A stretch of 64,000 nucleotides of DNA from Proteiniclasticum ruminis DSM 24773 (GTDB lineage: Bacteria > Bacillota > Clostridia > Clostridiales > Clostridiaceae). The stretch's first letter is position 1. The number at the start of each line of letters is the position of its first letter. The stretch is from positions 1 through 64,000 of the forward strand of contig NZ_JNKC01000011.1 of NCBI RefSeq assembly GCF_000701905.1, written 5' to 3'. The notes under the pieces are model-generated. The model had not been told where the DNA came from and did not search any database. It saw nothing but the letters and a program-made list of their open reading frames with translations. A program made the translations under genes and the position numbers. Shown piece by piece: positions 34,619 to 42,981 of the stretch.

Positions 34619-35093
34619 GAAGCATCTTCTCCTTTAGTAGCGCTCTGGCTTTACTGAGGCGGGATTTTACGGTTCCTTCTGGAATATCCAGCACCTTTGT
34701 GGTTTCTGTGAGGCTCAGGTCCTGGAAGTAGAATAAAATGACTGTCATTTTCAGCTTGTCTGGGAGAGCATGGACTGCTGCATGGAGATCACTGAAGTCT
34801 TCTTTCTTTTCTTCTTGGGCACTGTTTAGAATCAGGTCTTTCTCTTCTTGTGAACTGAAATAATCAAAGAGGAGGCTAATCTTCTTTTTTCTGTACTGGT
34901 CTTTATAAGTATTGACGCAGATCTTTGTGAGCCATCCTTGAAACTCAAATTCCTGATTGTACTGATGAAGTTTTCGATGGACTTTGAGCCAGGTTTCCTG
35001 ATAAAGATCCTCTGCATCGTCCTTGTTGGTGCAGAGTGTTCTGCAAAGTCCATAGAGTCGTTTTCCATATTTTTCTATATAGGCATCGAGCAC
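34602..35093 (-). CDS. ECF-type RNA polymerase sigma factor
   Basis: A 163-residue sigma-70-family protein of the extracytoplasmic function class. Region 2 is seen as 'CTNKDDAEDLYQETWLKVHR' with 'EFQGWLTKICVNTYKDQYRK', and region 4 as 'LPDKLKMTVILFYFQDLSLT' plus 'LDIPEGTVKSRLSKARALLK', the helix-turn-helix for the -35 element. A GTG start at 35093 follows GGGAGGTG. It is the first gene of a three-gene minus-strand operon. The 35094-35441 gap upstream contains its promoter region and no other gene I can support; ECF operons often autoregulate, but no -35 AAC motif was confirmed. Confidence 0.92.
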   Translation of the reverse strand: MLDAYIEKYGKRLYGLCRTLCTNKDDAEDLYQETWLKVHRKLHQYNQEFEFQGWLTKICVNTYKDQYRKKKISLLFDYFSSQEEKDLILNSAQEEKKEDFSDLHAAVHALPDKLKMTVILFYFQDLSLTETTKVLDIPEGTVKSRLSKARALLKEKMLHELEF

Positions 35094-35441
35094 TTCTGCA
35101 CCTCCCTTTACTCTTCTATACGAAGTGTACCATTCTTTGGTTCATTTTAAGAGGAATTTTATTTTTCAGTAGAAGATGATTCGAGAAGGAGGATAAGCTG
35201 GATGATTAAGATAATAGTAATAAAGCATTATCAAATAGATATTTAATGTGGAAAAACAGTTGGGAAAACAGTTTGTCTTCTATGATGAAAAGAAAAAATC
35301 ACAAAGATGAATTGATATGTATAAAGCAAGCATCTATAATAAATAGTGAGAATATTCAAAGATTTCTATACCTGCTTCTGAGGGTACCTCATTGTTGCTT
35401 GCTGTTTGCTCATCCATTATTTTTCAAGAGGAGAGATCGTA

Positions 35442-36596
35442 ATGGAAGAAGATTCCAAGAAGAATGAACTGCTTAAGTCGATGGTGTCTGCGGATTTCGA
35501 GCCAGTATTAATGAATGACAGGAAGGATTTAGCAACCTATCATAGTGTAAGGTTTTCAAAGATCAGTAGTCTAGGAGTTGGATTCGAACCCATTGTTGGC
35601 GCTTTCCAGCAAATTATGAATCAGGGGAAGGGAGGAAGTGGTCTATATCGTGTCACTGTTGAAAAGGGAGCGTCCATGGCGAAAAGGAAGGATGGGTCCG
35701 CTTTCATTGGGGCAGCTTTCAAAGATGGGAAAATTCATAGTCAGGCAAATATCAATCCTGTGATGATCAATCCAACCATGCTCTTTATGGCGGCGGCTCT
35801 AGCAAATATTGATAAAAAACTTGATGATATTAAAGAACTCCAGATAGAGATGTTAAGTTTTCTTGTACAGAAAGAGAAATCAGCGCTTAGAGGTGATTTG
35901 CATTTTCTAAGTGATGTTTTCAATAACTATAAATACAATTGGAATAATGAAAAATACAAAAATGCTAATCATATCAAGGTATTGGACATTCGTCAGAATG
36001 CTGGGAAAGCAATGGATTTTTATCAGGAGCAAATAAAATCGAAGATTGGCAAAAGAAAGCTGCTGCATAGCGACAAAGATGCTCGTAAAGATCTGCAGAA
36101 AATTATGGCTGAACTGAAGGAATTTCAGTTATCGCTCTATCTGTTCGGATTTGCTTACTTCTTGGAGATCCTTCTCCAAGAGAATTTTGATGAGTCTTAT
36201 CTTCAGGCAGTGATAAATAAGATAGAAGCTCATGCATCAAATTACGGTGCATTATATTCTGAAGTGTACATGAACACTGAGAACTCGTTTAAAACATCTG
36301 TGCAGTCCAGACTCTTCAGTGGTATTTCTGCTGTGAATAAAATGGCTGGAGAGAAACTTTCCAAAGTACCTGGTGTAAGCAAGTCTCAGCTAGATGAGAC
36401 ACTTTTAGATGTAGGAGAGAAACTTGGTAGATATGGAGAGAAAAGAGTAGAAATAACAATGGAGCAGCTTTCAGAAGAACAGTTCAGTTGTGTAGAGCCT
36501 TTTGTAGAAAACATTATGATGATTAATAGGATGTATAATAGTCCACTGGCTTTTATGTTTGATGAAGAGAGTTTATATTTGGAGGTTGTAGAATAA
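35442..36596 (+). CDS. Hypothetical protein of 384 residues
   Basis: I start at ATG 35442, behind AAGAGGAGAG; the frame is open upstream without a better site. I do not recognise the family. The N-terminal 100 residues are mixed ('FEPIVGAFQQIMNQGKGGSG', 'VTVEKGASMAKRKDGSAFIG'). A short apolar stretch ('NPTMLFMAAALANIDKKLD') leads into a helical, partly coiled-coil region ('LDDIKELQIEMLSFLVQKEK', 'DARKDLQKIMAELKEFQ') and an acidic end. No signal peptide, no clear enzyme motif. It is monocistronic, followed by a terminator at 36741. It has the look of a cytosolic peripheral membrane or scaffold protein, but this is only impression. Confidence 0.65.
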   Translation: MEEDSKKNELLKSMVSADFEPVLMNDRKDLATYHSVRFSKISSLGVGFEPIVGAFQQIMNQGKGGSGLYRVTVEKGASMAKRKDGSAFIGAAFKDGKIHSQANINPVMINPTMLFMAAALANIDKKLDDIKELQIEMLSFLVQKEKSALRGDLHFLSDVFNNYKYNWNNEKYKNANHIKVLDIRQNAGKAMDFYQEQIKSKIGKRKLLHSDKDARKDLQKIMAELKEFQLSLYLFGFAYFLEILLQENFDESYLQAVINKIEAHASNYGALYSEVYMNTENSFKTSVQSRLFSGISAVNKMAGEKLSKVPGVSKSQLDETLLDVGEKLGRYGEKRVEITMEQLSEEQFSCVEPFVENIMMINRMYNSPLAFMFDEESLYLEVVE

Positions 36597-36740
36597 TCAG
36601 GACAGGATAATGAAGGAGCATAGTGCAATTGACAGTTCGTAGAGGTACTGCTGTTTATGGAAAGGGAGCAGAATTAGTGTAAGACCTAATGGTGATTGTT
36701 TTTTTGAAGAGACTTAGATTATTTATAAGAGCACAATACA

Positions 36741-36780
36741 AAAAGAGTTCTATCTGCAACGAGGATAGAACTCTTTTCTT
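36741..36780. terminator. Intrinsic terminator, bidirectional
   Basis: AAAAGAGTTCTATC / GATAGAACTCTTTT are perfect 14-base arms with a nine-base loop, followed by CTT. Confidence 0.9.
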
Positions 36781-36862
36781 ATGCTCTAAAGGAGAGATTG
36801 CAAAAATTTAACGTATTGCCTGCCTATAGGCTAAAGGAGGGGAAACAGAGGTCTTTCTCATT

Positions 36863-37459
36863 CTACAGATGCTTTGGAAGAACACCGATCATTTTAAGAA
36901 CTACATCAATGTAAGCTTTTCTTTTTTGATCATCCAAGAGAAAATGATCTTTTTTGTCCTCTGCCAGAATTCTTTCCAAAGGGTGCACAATACTTGCATA
37001 AAGGATGGTCATGGGGACTTCCACCTCGGAAGAACGAAGTGTATAAGCTCTCAATAGGACATTTCGAAGCTGCTCATTCATTTCGTCAGTGACACGGATG
37101 ATCTCTAAAAACAGAGAATCTGGGTCTTCAGCGATACGGGCTTCTTTAGAGAGGATGGTGATTCCTGGGAAGCGGATACAGTAGTCCATTACACTTTCAC
37201 AGAAACCATGGAGCTTTTCGTGATCTGAGAGTGTTTCGTCTTGAAGTGGTTTTATGGTGGATTCCACATTCTCAATGTAGAATTCTTTAGTTTTATTGAT
37301 TAGTTCTTCTTTGGATCGGAAATAATAATTGATCGAAGCCACATTTACGCCCGCTTCCTTTGCAATGGCCCGAATGGGAACGTTCAATGACCCCATTTTT
37401 CCAATGAGGTATAAGGTTCTATCCAAGATCTTTTCTTCCACACTGTTTAGTTCTCTCAT
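36863..37459 (-). CDS. TetR-family transcription regulator
   Basis: The start at ATG 37459 follows GGAGCGGCT, giving 198 residues. The N-terminal helix-turn-helix is clear: 'KILDRTLYLIGKMGSLNVPI', 'AIAKEAGVNVASINYYFRSK' and 'EELINKTKEFY'. The C-terminal ligand domain is about 140 residues, with no distinctive motif. It is divergent from a lipoprotein flavocytochrome gene, and a palindrome lies between them at 37627. By the usual TetR logic it should repress that gene until a ligand binds. Confidence 0.9.
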   Translation of the reverse strand: MRELNSVEEKILDRTLYLIGKMGSLNVPIRAIAKEAGVNVASINYYFRSKEELINKTKEFYIENVESTIKPLQDETLSDHEKLHGFCESVMDYCIRFPGITILSKEARIAEDPDSLFLEIIRVTDEMNEQLRNVLLRAYTLRSSEVEVPMTILYASIVHPLERILAEDKKDHFLLDDQKRKAYIDVVLKMIGVLPKHL

Positions 37460-37626
37460 AGCCGCTCCTTCATCCATCTGTCGTTTTGTATTAGTATACC
37501 ACAATTTCCCATAGTTCATGGATAGCTTCAAGTGATGAAATCATGACTGGAGTGTATAGAAATTTGGGGTATAAGGTGAATAAAATACCAGATGGAAGAA
37601 CTTCAATTCAATGAATGATGAAATAA

Positions 37627-37645
37627 TTTAAACAAAACGTTTAAA
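37627..37645. promoter_or_regulatory. Palindromic operator candidate for the TetR regulator
   Basis: TTTAAAC-AAAAC-GTTTAAA has perfect 7-base arms, 67 bases before the flavocytochrome start and 168 before the regulator start. Dyads with central AACGTTT-like parts are typical TetR sites. Confidence 0.6.
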
Positions 37646-37711
37646 ACATATTGATTAAAATGGTGAAATAGATTACAATTTGTTTGTGAAATAACGAACT
37701 AGGAGGAAACC

Positions 37712-39460
37712 ATGAAAAAACTAATTGTACTGCTTTTGGCCATGATGATGCTTGTGAGTGCGGGCTGTGGAGCGAAGAAGGATGCACCAGAGGAAAAGCC
37801 AGGAGAATCTGTGGAAAGTCTCTTTACAGAAGGAACCTTTGAAGGAACTGGAAAAGGACACAATGGAGAAATCAAAGTTGCTGTTACATTCAGCAAAGAC
37901 CGCATAGAAAAGATTGAAGTGCTGGATCATAAGGAATCCCTGGGCATCTTTGAAGCACCTGTAGATAAGATCCCAAAAGAAATCATAGAAGAGCAGAGCT
38001 TGACTGCGGATCTCATCGCTGGGGCGACTGTGACATCCAAAGGCCTTCTGGAAGCCATTGAGAATGCCTGTATTGCAGCAGGAGCCAATGTGGAAGCTCT
38101 AAAGAAAGCGGAAGAAAACAAAGAAACTGAAGGTGAGGCTGTCACCCATGAAACAGATATAGTTGTTGTGGGCGGAGGTATTGCGGGATTATCCGCTGCC
38201 ATGGAGGCATTGGAGCTGGGGGCAAAAGTGATTCTGGTAGAAAAAATGCCCATCGTAGGCGGCAGCACCACAAGATCCGGTGGAAAGATCCTAGCTGCTG
38301 GTACCGACATTCAGAAAGAACACGGTATTGAAGACAGTGCGGAAGCCTTTGGAGATTTTCTTTTAGAAGTGGGAGAGAATCAGGTAGATGAAGAGTATGT
38401 CAGACTTGTGGCTGAAAAGTCCAATGAGAACTTTGAATGGCTCATGGAGCATGGGGTAGAGTTTGCGGATGACATTGAGCCGCTTCACTCCACCATCAGT
38501 CCTGCCAGAGGACATTATACAGCGAATCTTTCTGGAGCAGGCATGATCACACCTTTAGAGAAGGCATTTCTTGCAGCGGGAGGAACCATCCTTTATGAGA
38601 CTCCTGCCGTGGAGCTTCTGAAAGAAGGAGACAAAGTAGTTGGCATCAAAGCCACCAATCCAAATAAGGATGACATAACCATCAAAGCCACATCGGTCAT
38701 TCTTGCCACGGGTGGATTCAATCACAATGAAGAAATGATGAAAACCTATATTCCATTCCTGAAGAAGTATACAAGCAACGTCGGCCTTGGAAACTCAGGA
38801 GATGGGATTACCATGGCACAGGCAGTTGGTGCAAGACTTCTCATGAGAGAAGCGGGCATCAATCTGACAGTCAATGGCGGCACATACTATGGATATGGAG
38901 AAGAGTTCAAAGGTCTTTTTGTGAATCCCGATGGAGAGCGTTTCATGGATGAATCGATTTTTCATTTCACAAGAACAAGAGTCCTGATGGACCTTGGCAT
39001 CAATGAGATGTATGCCATTACCACAGAGTATAATGACCGCATTGGAAAGGCCATGGAAATGGGGGTTGCTTTTGAGGCGGATTCTGTGGAAGCTCTTGGA
39101 GAACTAATCAAGGCGAAGAACCTTGCCGAGACGGTCTCAAGATACAATGAACTTGCTGAGAAGGGAAAGGATGAGGACTTTAATAAGGATGCTTCCTTTA
39201 TGAAAGCTGTGGAAGGTGAGAAGTACTATGCGCTCTACATGGGAATGAGCAGTTCAGGTACTATTGGCGGGATCGACACGGATCTTCAGGGAAGAGTGTA
39301 CAGCGAAGATGGAGCGATTATAGAGGGGCTCTATGCAGCAGGAGAAACTGCGTCCGGTCGTGTTTTTTACAAAGAATATCCCGGATCAGGGGCTGCCATC
39401 ATGTGTTTCCTGACCTTTGGCCGTGAGGCTGGACGTCACGCAGCGGAAAATTTGAAATAA
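37712..39460 (+). CDS. Lipoprotein flavocytochrome-type reductase (FMN-bind plus FAD domain)
   Basis: A 582-residue lipoprotein ('LLLAMMMLVSAGCGAKK', acylated Cys near residue 20). Residues 35-125 form an FMN-bind domain with the covalent attachment motif 'AGATVTSKGLLEAIEN' (Thr of the SGAT-like site). From about residue 150 comes an FAD-binding fumarate-reductase/urocanate-reductase-type domain: 'DIVVVGGGIAGLSAAMEALE', 'VEKMPIVGGSTTRSGGKILA' and 'GLYAAGETASGRVFYKEYPG'. No heme motif (CxxCH) is seen, so electrons would come through FMN. Such enzymes reduce fumarate, urocanate, methacrylate or related enoates outside the membrane as respiratory acceptors; the substrate is not fixed by sequence. 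A divergent TetR gene probably controls it. Confidence 0.88.
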   Translation: MKKLIVLLLAMMMLVSAGCGAKKDAPEEKPGESVESLFTEGTFEGTGKGHNGEIKVAVTFSKDRIEKIEVLDHKESLGIFEAPVDKIPKEIIEEQSLTADLIAGATVTSKGLLEAIENACIAAGANVEALKKAEENKETEGEAVTHETDIVVVGGGIAGLSAAMEALELGAKVILVEKMPIVGGSTTRSGGKILAAGTDIQKEHGIEDSAEAFGDFLLEVGENQVDEEYVRLVAEKSNENFEWLMEHGVEFADDIEPLHSTISPARGHYTANLSGAGMITPLEKAFLAAGGTILYETPAVELLKEGDKVVGIKATNPNKDDITIKATSVILATGGFNHNEEMMKTYIPFLKKYTSNVGLGNSGDGITMAQAVGARLLMREAGINLTVNGGTYYGYGEEFKGLFVNPDGERFMDESIFHFTRTRVLMDLGINEMYAITTEYNDRIGKAMEMGVAFEADSVEALGELIKAKNLAETVSRYNELAEKGKDEDFNKDASFMKAVEGEKYYALYMGMSSSGTIGGIDTDLQGRVYSEDGAIIEGLYAAGETASGRVFYKEYPGSGAAIMCFLTFGREAGRHAAENLK

Positions 39461-39472
39461 GAAAGTAGATGA

Positions 39473-39503
39473 AAGAGGAGTATCGCTAGGATGCTCCTCT
39501 TTT
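39473..39503 (+). terminator. Intrinsic terminator after the flavocytochrome gene
   Basis: AGAGGAG / CTCCTCT arms with an inner loop (TATCGCTAGGATG) are followed by TTTTG. Confidence 0.7.
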
Positions 39504-39563
39504 GACAGTTCAGTAATAATGGATCATTGGAGAGAAAAAATAAAGTGATCATCTGGGAGGTTA

Positions 39564-39612
39564 CCGCGTCTTTTTTTGTCAGATAAAGAGGAGCATCTTC
39601 TTTTTAGGTGTT
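39564..39612 (-). pseudogene. Fragment of a YefM/Phd-like antitoxin gene
   Basis: About 48 bases match 41057-41104 inside the intact antitoxin gene with few differences. On the minus strand they read 'EDAPLYLTKKRRG' against 'EDAPVYLTKKGRG'. No further gene sequence remains. The rest of the 39461-39867 gap holds only the terminator above. Confidence 0.6.
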
Positions 39613-39867
39613 TAGCAAGATACTATCCTATCTTAATTGAGAAACTCCTCATATAGTTTGTCAATTAGTATATTTATTAAGGTTTGTCAAATATTGCGTT
39701 ATATAGAAAACTGTGTTATATTTAAGCTATATAAAAAAAGTATTGATGTAATGGGGCATTGTATTGTCATTCTGATAGGTCATCGCATCAAGATTACATC
39801 CAAGGACCCGGATGAAGCCGCAGCTGAACTTATAGCTTTTTCAATTTCAATAAAAGGAAGGGTGGTA

Positions 39868-40455
39868 ATGATGACCAAAAACACAAAAATAGTGATCGGT
39901 ATAATAATCGTATGTATTTCATTGTTTGCAACTCAGTTTCTAGTGAACCCCCAAAAAGAGGTGCCAGTTCAATACATAAGCGGCATGAATGTTATAAATA
40001 TTGAAGATCCTAAGGAAGTAGTGGGGTTTGGAGATTATGTATTTGTTGCACGCGTTGATGAAGAAATCAGAAACGTGGATAGCAGCGCTGAAGACCTTGA
40101 TCCTGGTATTCCGATGACTACATACTCTATTACAGTTCTTGATAATTTAAAAGGGAAAATAAAGAAAAATACACCTATAGAATTCAGTAAGATTGGTGGA
40201 ATATCGTCCTCAAGTAATATGCTGACTCTGCTCGAAGGGGATATAATGCTTGAAGAAGATCAGTATTATATTCTAGTTGCTGCAGGAAATGATGATGGCT
40301 CAATGGTACAGGCGGCTGCAACAGGAGCGGTCAAGTTAGATGTTACAAGTGAAGAAGAAATATTGTCATCACAAGCATACAAGGATTATGAAAAATACAT
40401 TGATGAAGAAGTGGAATACCAAAGACCAAGATATAAATCGATGTATGAAGAATAA
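39868..40455 (+). CDS. Exported hypothetical protein
   Basis: I choose ATG 39868 because it follows GGAAGGGTGG; the frame extends further upstream without a site. The product is 195 residues, with a signal or anchor helix ('TKIVIGIIIVCISLFATQFL') and a mature domain with 'DPKEVVGFGDYVFVARVDEE' and 'MTTYSITVLDNLKGKIKKNT'. The latter resembles the beta-barrel of small Bacillota secreted proteins in which a phrase like 'YSVTVLENLKG' recurs. The C-terminus is acidic. No enzyme motif is visible. A terminator follows at 40525. Confidence 0.65.
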   Translation: MMTKNTKIVIGIIIVCISLFATQFLVNPQKEVPVQYISGMNVINIEDPKEVVGFGDYVFVARVDEEIRNVDSSAEDLDPGIPMTTYSITVLDNLKGKIKKNTPIEFSKIGGISSSSNMLTLLEGDIMLEEDQYYILVAAGNDDGSMVQAAATGAVKLDVTSEEEILSSQAYKDYEKYIDEEVEYQRPRYKSMYEE

Positions 40456-40524
40456 CTTGCTTCACTAGGATAGATGCCCTTTTGCCTATGTATGTGACTT
40501 GAAGTCCAGGGAGTTTATACTTAA

Positions 40525-40566
40525 AAAGCCTGAAATCCATTGTGAACGTTGGATTTCAGGCTTTAT
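40525..40566. terminator. Intrinsic terminator between convergent genes
   Basis: AAAGCCTGAAATCCA / TGGATTTCAGGCTTT are perfect arms with a ten-base loop, followed by ATTT. Confidence 0.88.
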
Positions 40567-40594
40567 TTGATAAGATCATTAATTTTAGTGTTTT

Positions 40595-40911
40595 TTATCC
40601 ATTGCCAAATAGAATGTTGATAAAATTCTGTCTTGTATCTATGATGCGGATGATCTTCACTGTTTCTTTTTCTAAACGATAGAACACATAATTTTTCTCT
40701 AGGACAAAATACATATAATCTGTGGGTATATCTATGACGCTCATCAGTGGTCTACCCATGAATGGAAACTGTTCAAATTGTTTGATGCTATTAAGCATCT
40801 CATTTATCTTTTCAGCAGCCAATTCTACATTAAATTCTTGTTCCAAATAGACTTTGATTTTCATTAAATCTTCTTTGCCACAGGTGAGAACTGAATGGTA
40901 TACGCTGTTAT
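40595..40911 (-). pseudogene. RelE/ParE-type toxin, start codon lost and frameshifted
   Basis: The C-terminal part is open: 'DLMKIKVYLEQEF', 'QFEQFPFMGRPLM', 'YVFYRLEKETVKIIRIIDTR', a RelE/ParE-superfamily toxin. The true N-terminus 'AYTIQFSPVAK' is in another frame: AAA-GAA has lost an A in the AAAG run near 40874, so the frame stops at TAA just after. Its start codon is ATA (40911-40909) where ATG is expected; the overlapping antitoxin stop is TAA instead of TGA. One G-to-A change explains both. The intact version would be an mRNA-interferase or gyrase-type toxin of about 98 residues. Both lesions inactivate it. A longer frame from 40984 is an artefact of overlap with the antitoxin gene. 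Confidence 0.8.
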
Positions 40912-41153
40912 AATCCGAAGGTTGACTCAATATCTTCCATTGATATCCACCCATCCTCTCTGGCGGATTTTTCGCCTTCTTCAATATGTGCCATTAGCTT
41001 CAAGGTAGCTTTTATTTTTTCATAATCTTCAATATCCACTAGGACATATTTGCCGCGTCCTTTTTTTGTCAGATAAACAGGAGCATCTTCTCTATAGGCG
41101 TTCAACATGTCATTATAATTTCTCAAGTCAGAAACTGGCCTTATATTTGACAT
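40908..41153 (-). CDS. YefM/Phd-type antitoxin
   Basis: An 81-residue antitoxin: 'NIRPVSDLRNYNDMLNAYRE', 'PVYLTKKGRGKYVLVDIEDY' and 'MAHIEEGEKSAREDGWISME' are the Phd/YefM fold with a C-terminal toxin-binding tail. The start at ATG 41153 follows AAGGAGTTG. These proteins bind the toxin and repress their own promoter. The gene is intact although its toxin partner is dead, so it would now act only as a repressor. A short duplicate of its middle lies at 39564. Confidence 0.88.
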   Translation of the reverse strand: MSNIRPVSDLRNYNDMLNAYREDAPVYLTKKGRGKYVLVDIEDYEKIKATLKLMAHIEEGEKSAREDGWISMEDIESTFGL

Positions 41154-41361
41154 TTTTATCAACTCCTTATGTTTATATTGTATATTGTAAGGCCGATTGT
41201 AAAAATAAATGCAGTAAAATACAATGTAGATTTTACGGCTTTGTGAATCTTAGAGTGACATCACATAATAATTAATGTTGGTAGAATGTTTGATGGATGA
41301 ATAGAGCGGATAGAATCTTACTGACATTCTACTCAGTTTACCGAAGTGTTATGAGTGAACA

Positions 41362-41410
41362 GACACCGTTATTTATGGTACAGTTCACCGTACACTACAT
41401 ACCAGCGTCA
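41362..41410. repeat. Dispersed palindromic repeat, copy A
   Basis: One of three copies (others 47538-47584, 51749-51793) of a 45-50-base unit. It has an inner dyad TACAGT-TC-ACCGTA (consensus TACGGT-TC-ACCGTA) and outer arms that pair as GAC...GTC. It lies about 30 bases before the blaI-like promoter. Similarity with copy B extends some 60 bases to the left. Confidence 0.75.
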
Positions 41411-41441
41411 GAGAAGAAATTCAGTATATCATATCAGAGTA

Positions 41442-41500
41442 TTGACATATTAGTCTATTTCCAATAGACTAAAGTAAATGATCTATTGGAAATAGACTGA
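41442..41500 (+). promoter_or_regulatory. Promoter with two operator copies for the BlaI-type repressor
   Basis: TTGACA (41442) and TAGACT (41465) are spaced by 17. A perfect palindrome TAGTCTATT-TCC-AATAGACTA (41451-41471) covers the spacer and -10. The same unit recurs inverted at 41482-41498 (TCTATTGGAAATAGACT), next to the start codon. Repression by the downstream BlaI-like protein is the natural reading. Confidence 0.7.
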
Positions 41501-41501
41501 G

Positions 41502-41879
41502 GTGAAGAAATTGGACTTATATAAATTGGGAGACATAGAGGAAAAATTTGCAGAGTTGATATGGAAACATGAACCTATCAGTTCTGGAGAACTGGTAAAG
41601 TTATGTGAAAATGAGCTGAATTGGAAAAAATCAACAACATATACAGTGTTAAAAAAGCTGTCAGAGAAAGGTATATTCCAAAATATCAAATCAGAAGTAA
41701 CCTCTCTCATAACCAGAGATGAATATTATTCCATGCAAAGCAGATATTTTGTGGAGGACACCTTTGGTGGTTCATTACCGAAATTTCTTAGCGCGTTCTT
41801 TAATGGAAAGAAAATCAGTGAAAAGAAGATGAAGGAACTGGAGAGGCTTATTGAAGAGTATGATGAGGTGGAGAAATGA
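41502..41879 (+). CDS. BlaI/MecI-family repressor
   Basis: A 125-residue winged-helix protein of the BlaI/MecI group: 'LGDIEEKFAELIWKHEPISS', 'LNWKKSTTYTVLKKLSEKGI', and a dimerising tail ending 'ERLIEEYDEVEK'. The start is either GTG 41502 or TTG 41511; the second has GAGGTG at good spacing. These repressors bind dyads at promoters and are cleaved when a partner M56 protease is activated. The partner overlaps by four bases (ATGA), and two dyads lie directly upstream. The regulon probably includes the ABC cassettes that follow rather than a beta-lactamase, since no beta-lactamase gene is here. Confidence 0.9.
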   Translation: MKKLDLYKLGDIEEKFAELIWKHEPISSGELVKLCENELNWKKSTTYTVLKKLSEKGIFQNIKSEVTSLITRDEYYSMQSRYFVEDTFGGSLPKFLSAFFNGKKISEKKMKELERLIEEYDEVEK

Positions 41880-42883
41880 GCAGCATATTTTCAACCGTCC
41901 TACAAATGAGTCTAACAGGATCCTATGTAATCATTATGGTTCTATTGATAAGATTGCTTTTACGAAATTTCCCGAAGACTTTGATTTTTCCAATTTGGAG
42001 TGTAGTTGCATTTAGACTGATGGGCCCTATTACGCTAAAAGGAAAGTTCAGTTTAATGCCATCAGCAGAAGGCCTTGATGGAGGATTTACGATACTTGAG
42101 AAGGCTGCAGCACAAAGTTCCCTGGCTTTACTTAGCGGGTATGATTCTATCAGAATAGGATCCTACATCTGGGCTATGGGTTTTGTATCTCTAATAATAT
42201 ACACTTCAGTTTCTATGCTTCTTTTAAAAGGAAAACTGAAAAATGCGCGTCAGTATCATGATAATATATATGAGGCTTCTCATCTTAAAACTCCATTTGT
42301 TATAGGGTTCATTAGACCAAAGGTTTATATTCCTGCTGGAATCGCGCATGATGAAAAAAACATCATCATACTTCATGAAAGATCACATATAAAAAGAAAA
42401 GATCATATAATAAAGACTTTGGCATTTTTCGTTTTAGCCGTTCACTGGTTCAATCCTATAGTTTGGTTTGCATTTAAAAAAATGACAGATGATATGGAGA
42501 TTTCATGTGACGAGACTGCTTTAAGTCACTGTAAAACAGACATGAGGAAAACCTATGCGAATACTTTGGTTCGATTTGCCTACAAAATGCATCCAGTTAA
42601 CGAGAGAATAATAGCTTTCGGTGAAGGAAATCTGGAAGTACGGGTTCAGCACATTTTACGATTTCGAAAACCCAAGCTATCTAAGACAATCTCAGCACTA
42701 ATCATCATCATCGCAGCAAGTCTTGGCCTGATGACGGATCCTATAGATATTTTGAGTAATGAAGATTTATCCCCCTATATGGCTGAGTCAAAAAAACAGG
42801 ACTCCGAAATAAACGAAGTGAAATTAGAGGTGCAAAAGCAAGTGCGACTACAGAGTGAGCATTTTGATAAGATATTTGAATAG
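41876..42883 (+). CDS. M56-family membrane protease (BlaR1-like without sensor domain)
   Basis: The 335-residue protein has several membrane helices and the zinc-protease motif HERSH (His167, Glu168, His171) in 'NIIILHERSHIKRKDH', then 'FNPIVWFAFKKMTDDMEISC'. This is the M56 protease domain of BlaR1/MecR1. The C-terminal extracellular part is only about 50 residues, too short for a penicillin-binding sensor, so the signal differs. It should cleave the BlaI-type repressor on induction. In other Bacillota such BlaI-M56 pairs control bacteriocin or peptide-export genes; by position that fits here. Confidence 0.88.
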   Translation: MSSIFSTVLQMSLTGSYVIIMVLLIRLLLRNFPKTLIFPIWSVVAFRLMGPITLKGKFSLMPSAEGLDGGFTILEKAAAQSSLALLSGYDSIRIGSYIWAMGFVSLIIYTSVSMLLLKGKLKNARQYHDNIYEASHLKTPFVIGFIRPKVYIPAGIAHDEKNIIILHERSHIKRKDHIIKTLAFFVLAVHWFNPIVWFAFKKMTDDMEISCDETALSHCKTDMRKTYANTLVRFAYKMHPVNERIIAFGEGNLEVRVQHILRFRKPKLSKTISALIIIIAASLGLMTDPIDILSNEDLSPYMAESKKQDSEINEVKLEVQKQVRLQSEHFDKIFE

Positions 42884-42981
42884 AAAAAACCATGGAATCT
42901 GCATAAGAAAGTGAACAGAGCGTCATAAACTCATCGATATGTCCATTTGACTTATATGCAGATTTTTTCATAGGAGGATAT

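Noticed and set aside
35246-35467. Frame of 73 codons before the 384-residue protein
   Set aside because: No ribosome binding site; overlaps the better-supported start at 35442.
39556-39575. T-box-like 'GGGAGGTTACCGCG'
   Set aside because: Resembles the T-box core, but no stem I, specifier or downstream gene follows; part of it belongs to the antitoxin gene fragment.
41876-42883. Beta-lactam resistance sensor (BlaR1/MecR1)
   Set aside because: The protease part fits, but the penicillin-binding sensor domain is missing and no beta-lactamase or PBP2a gene follows.
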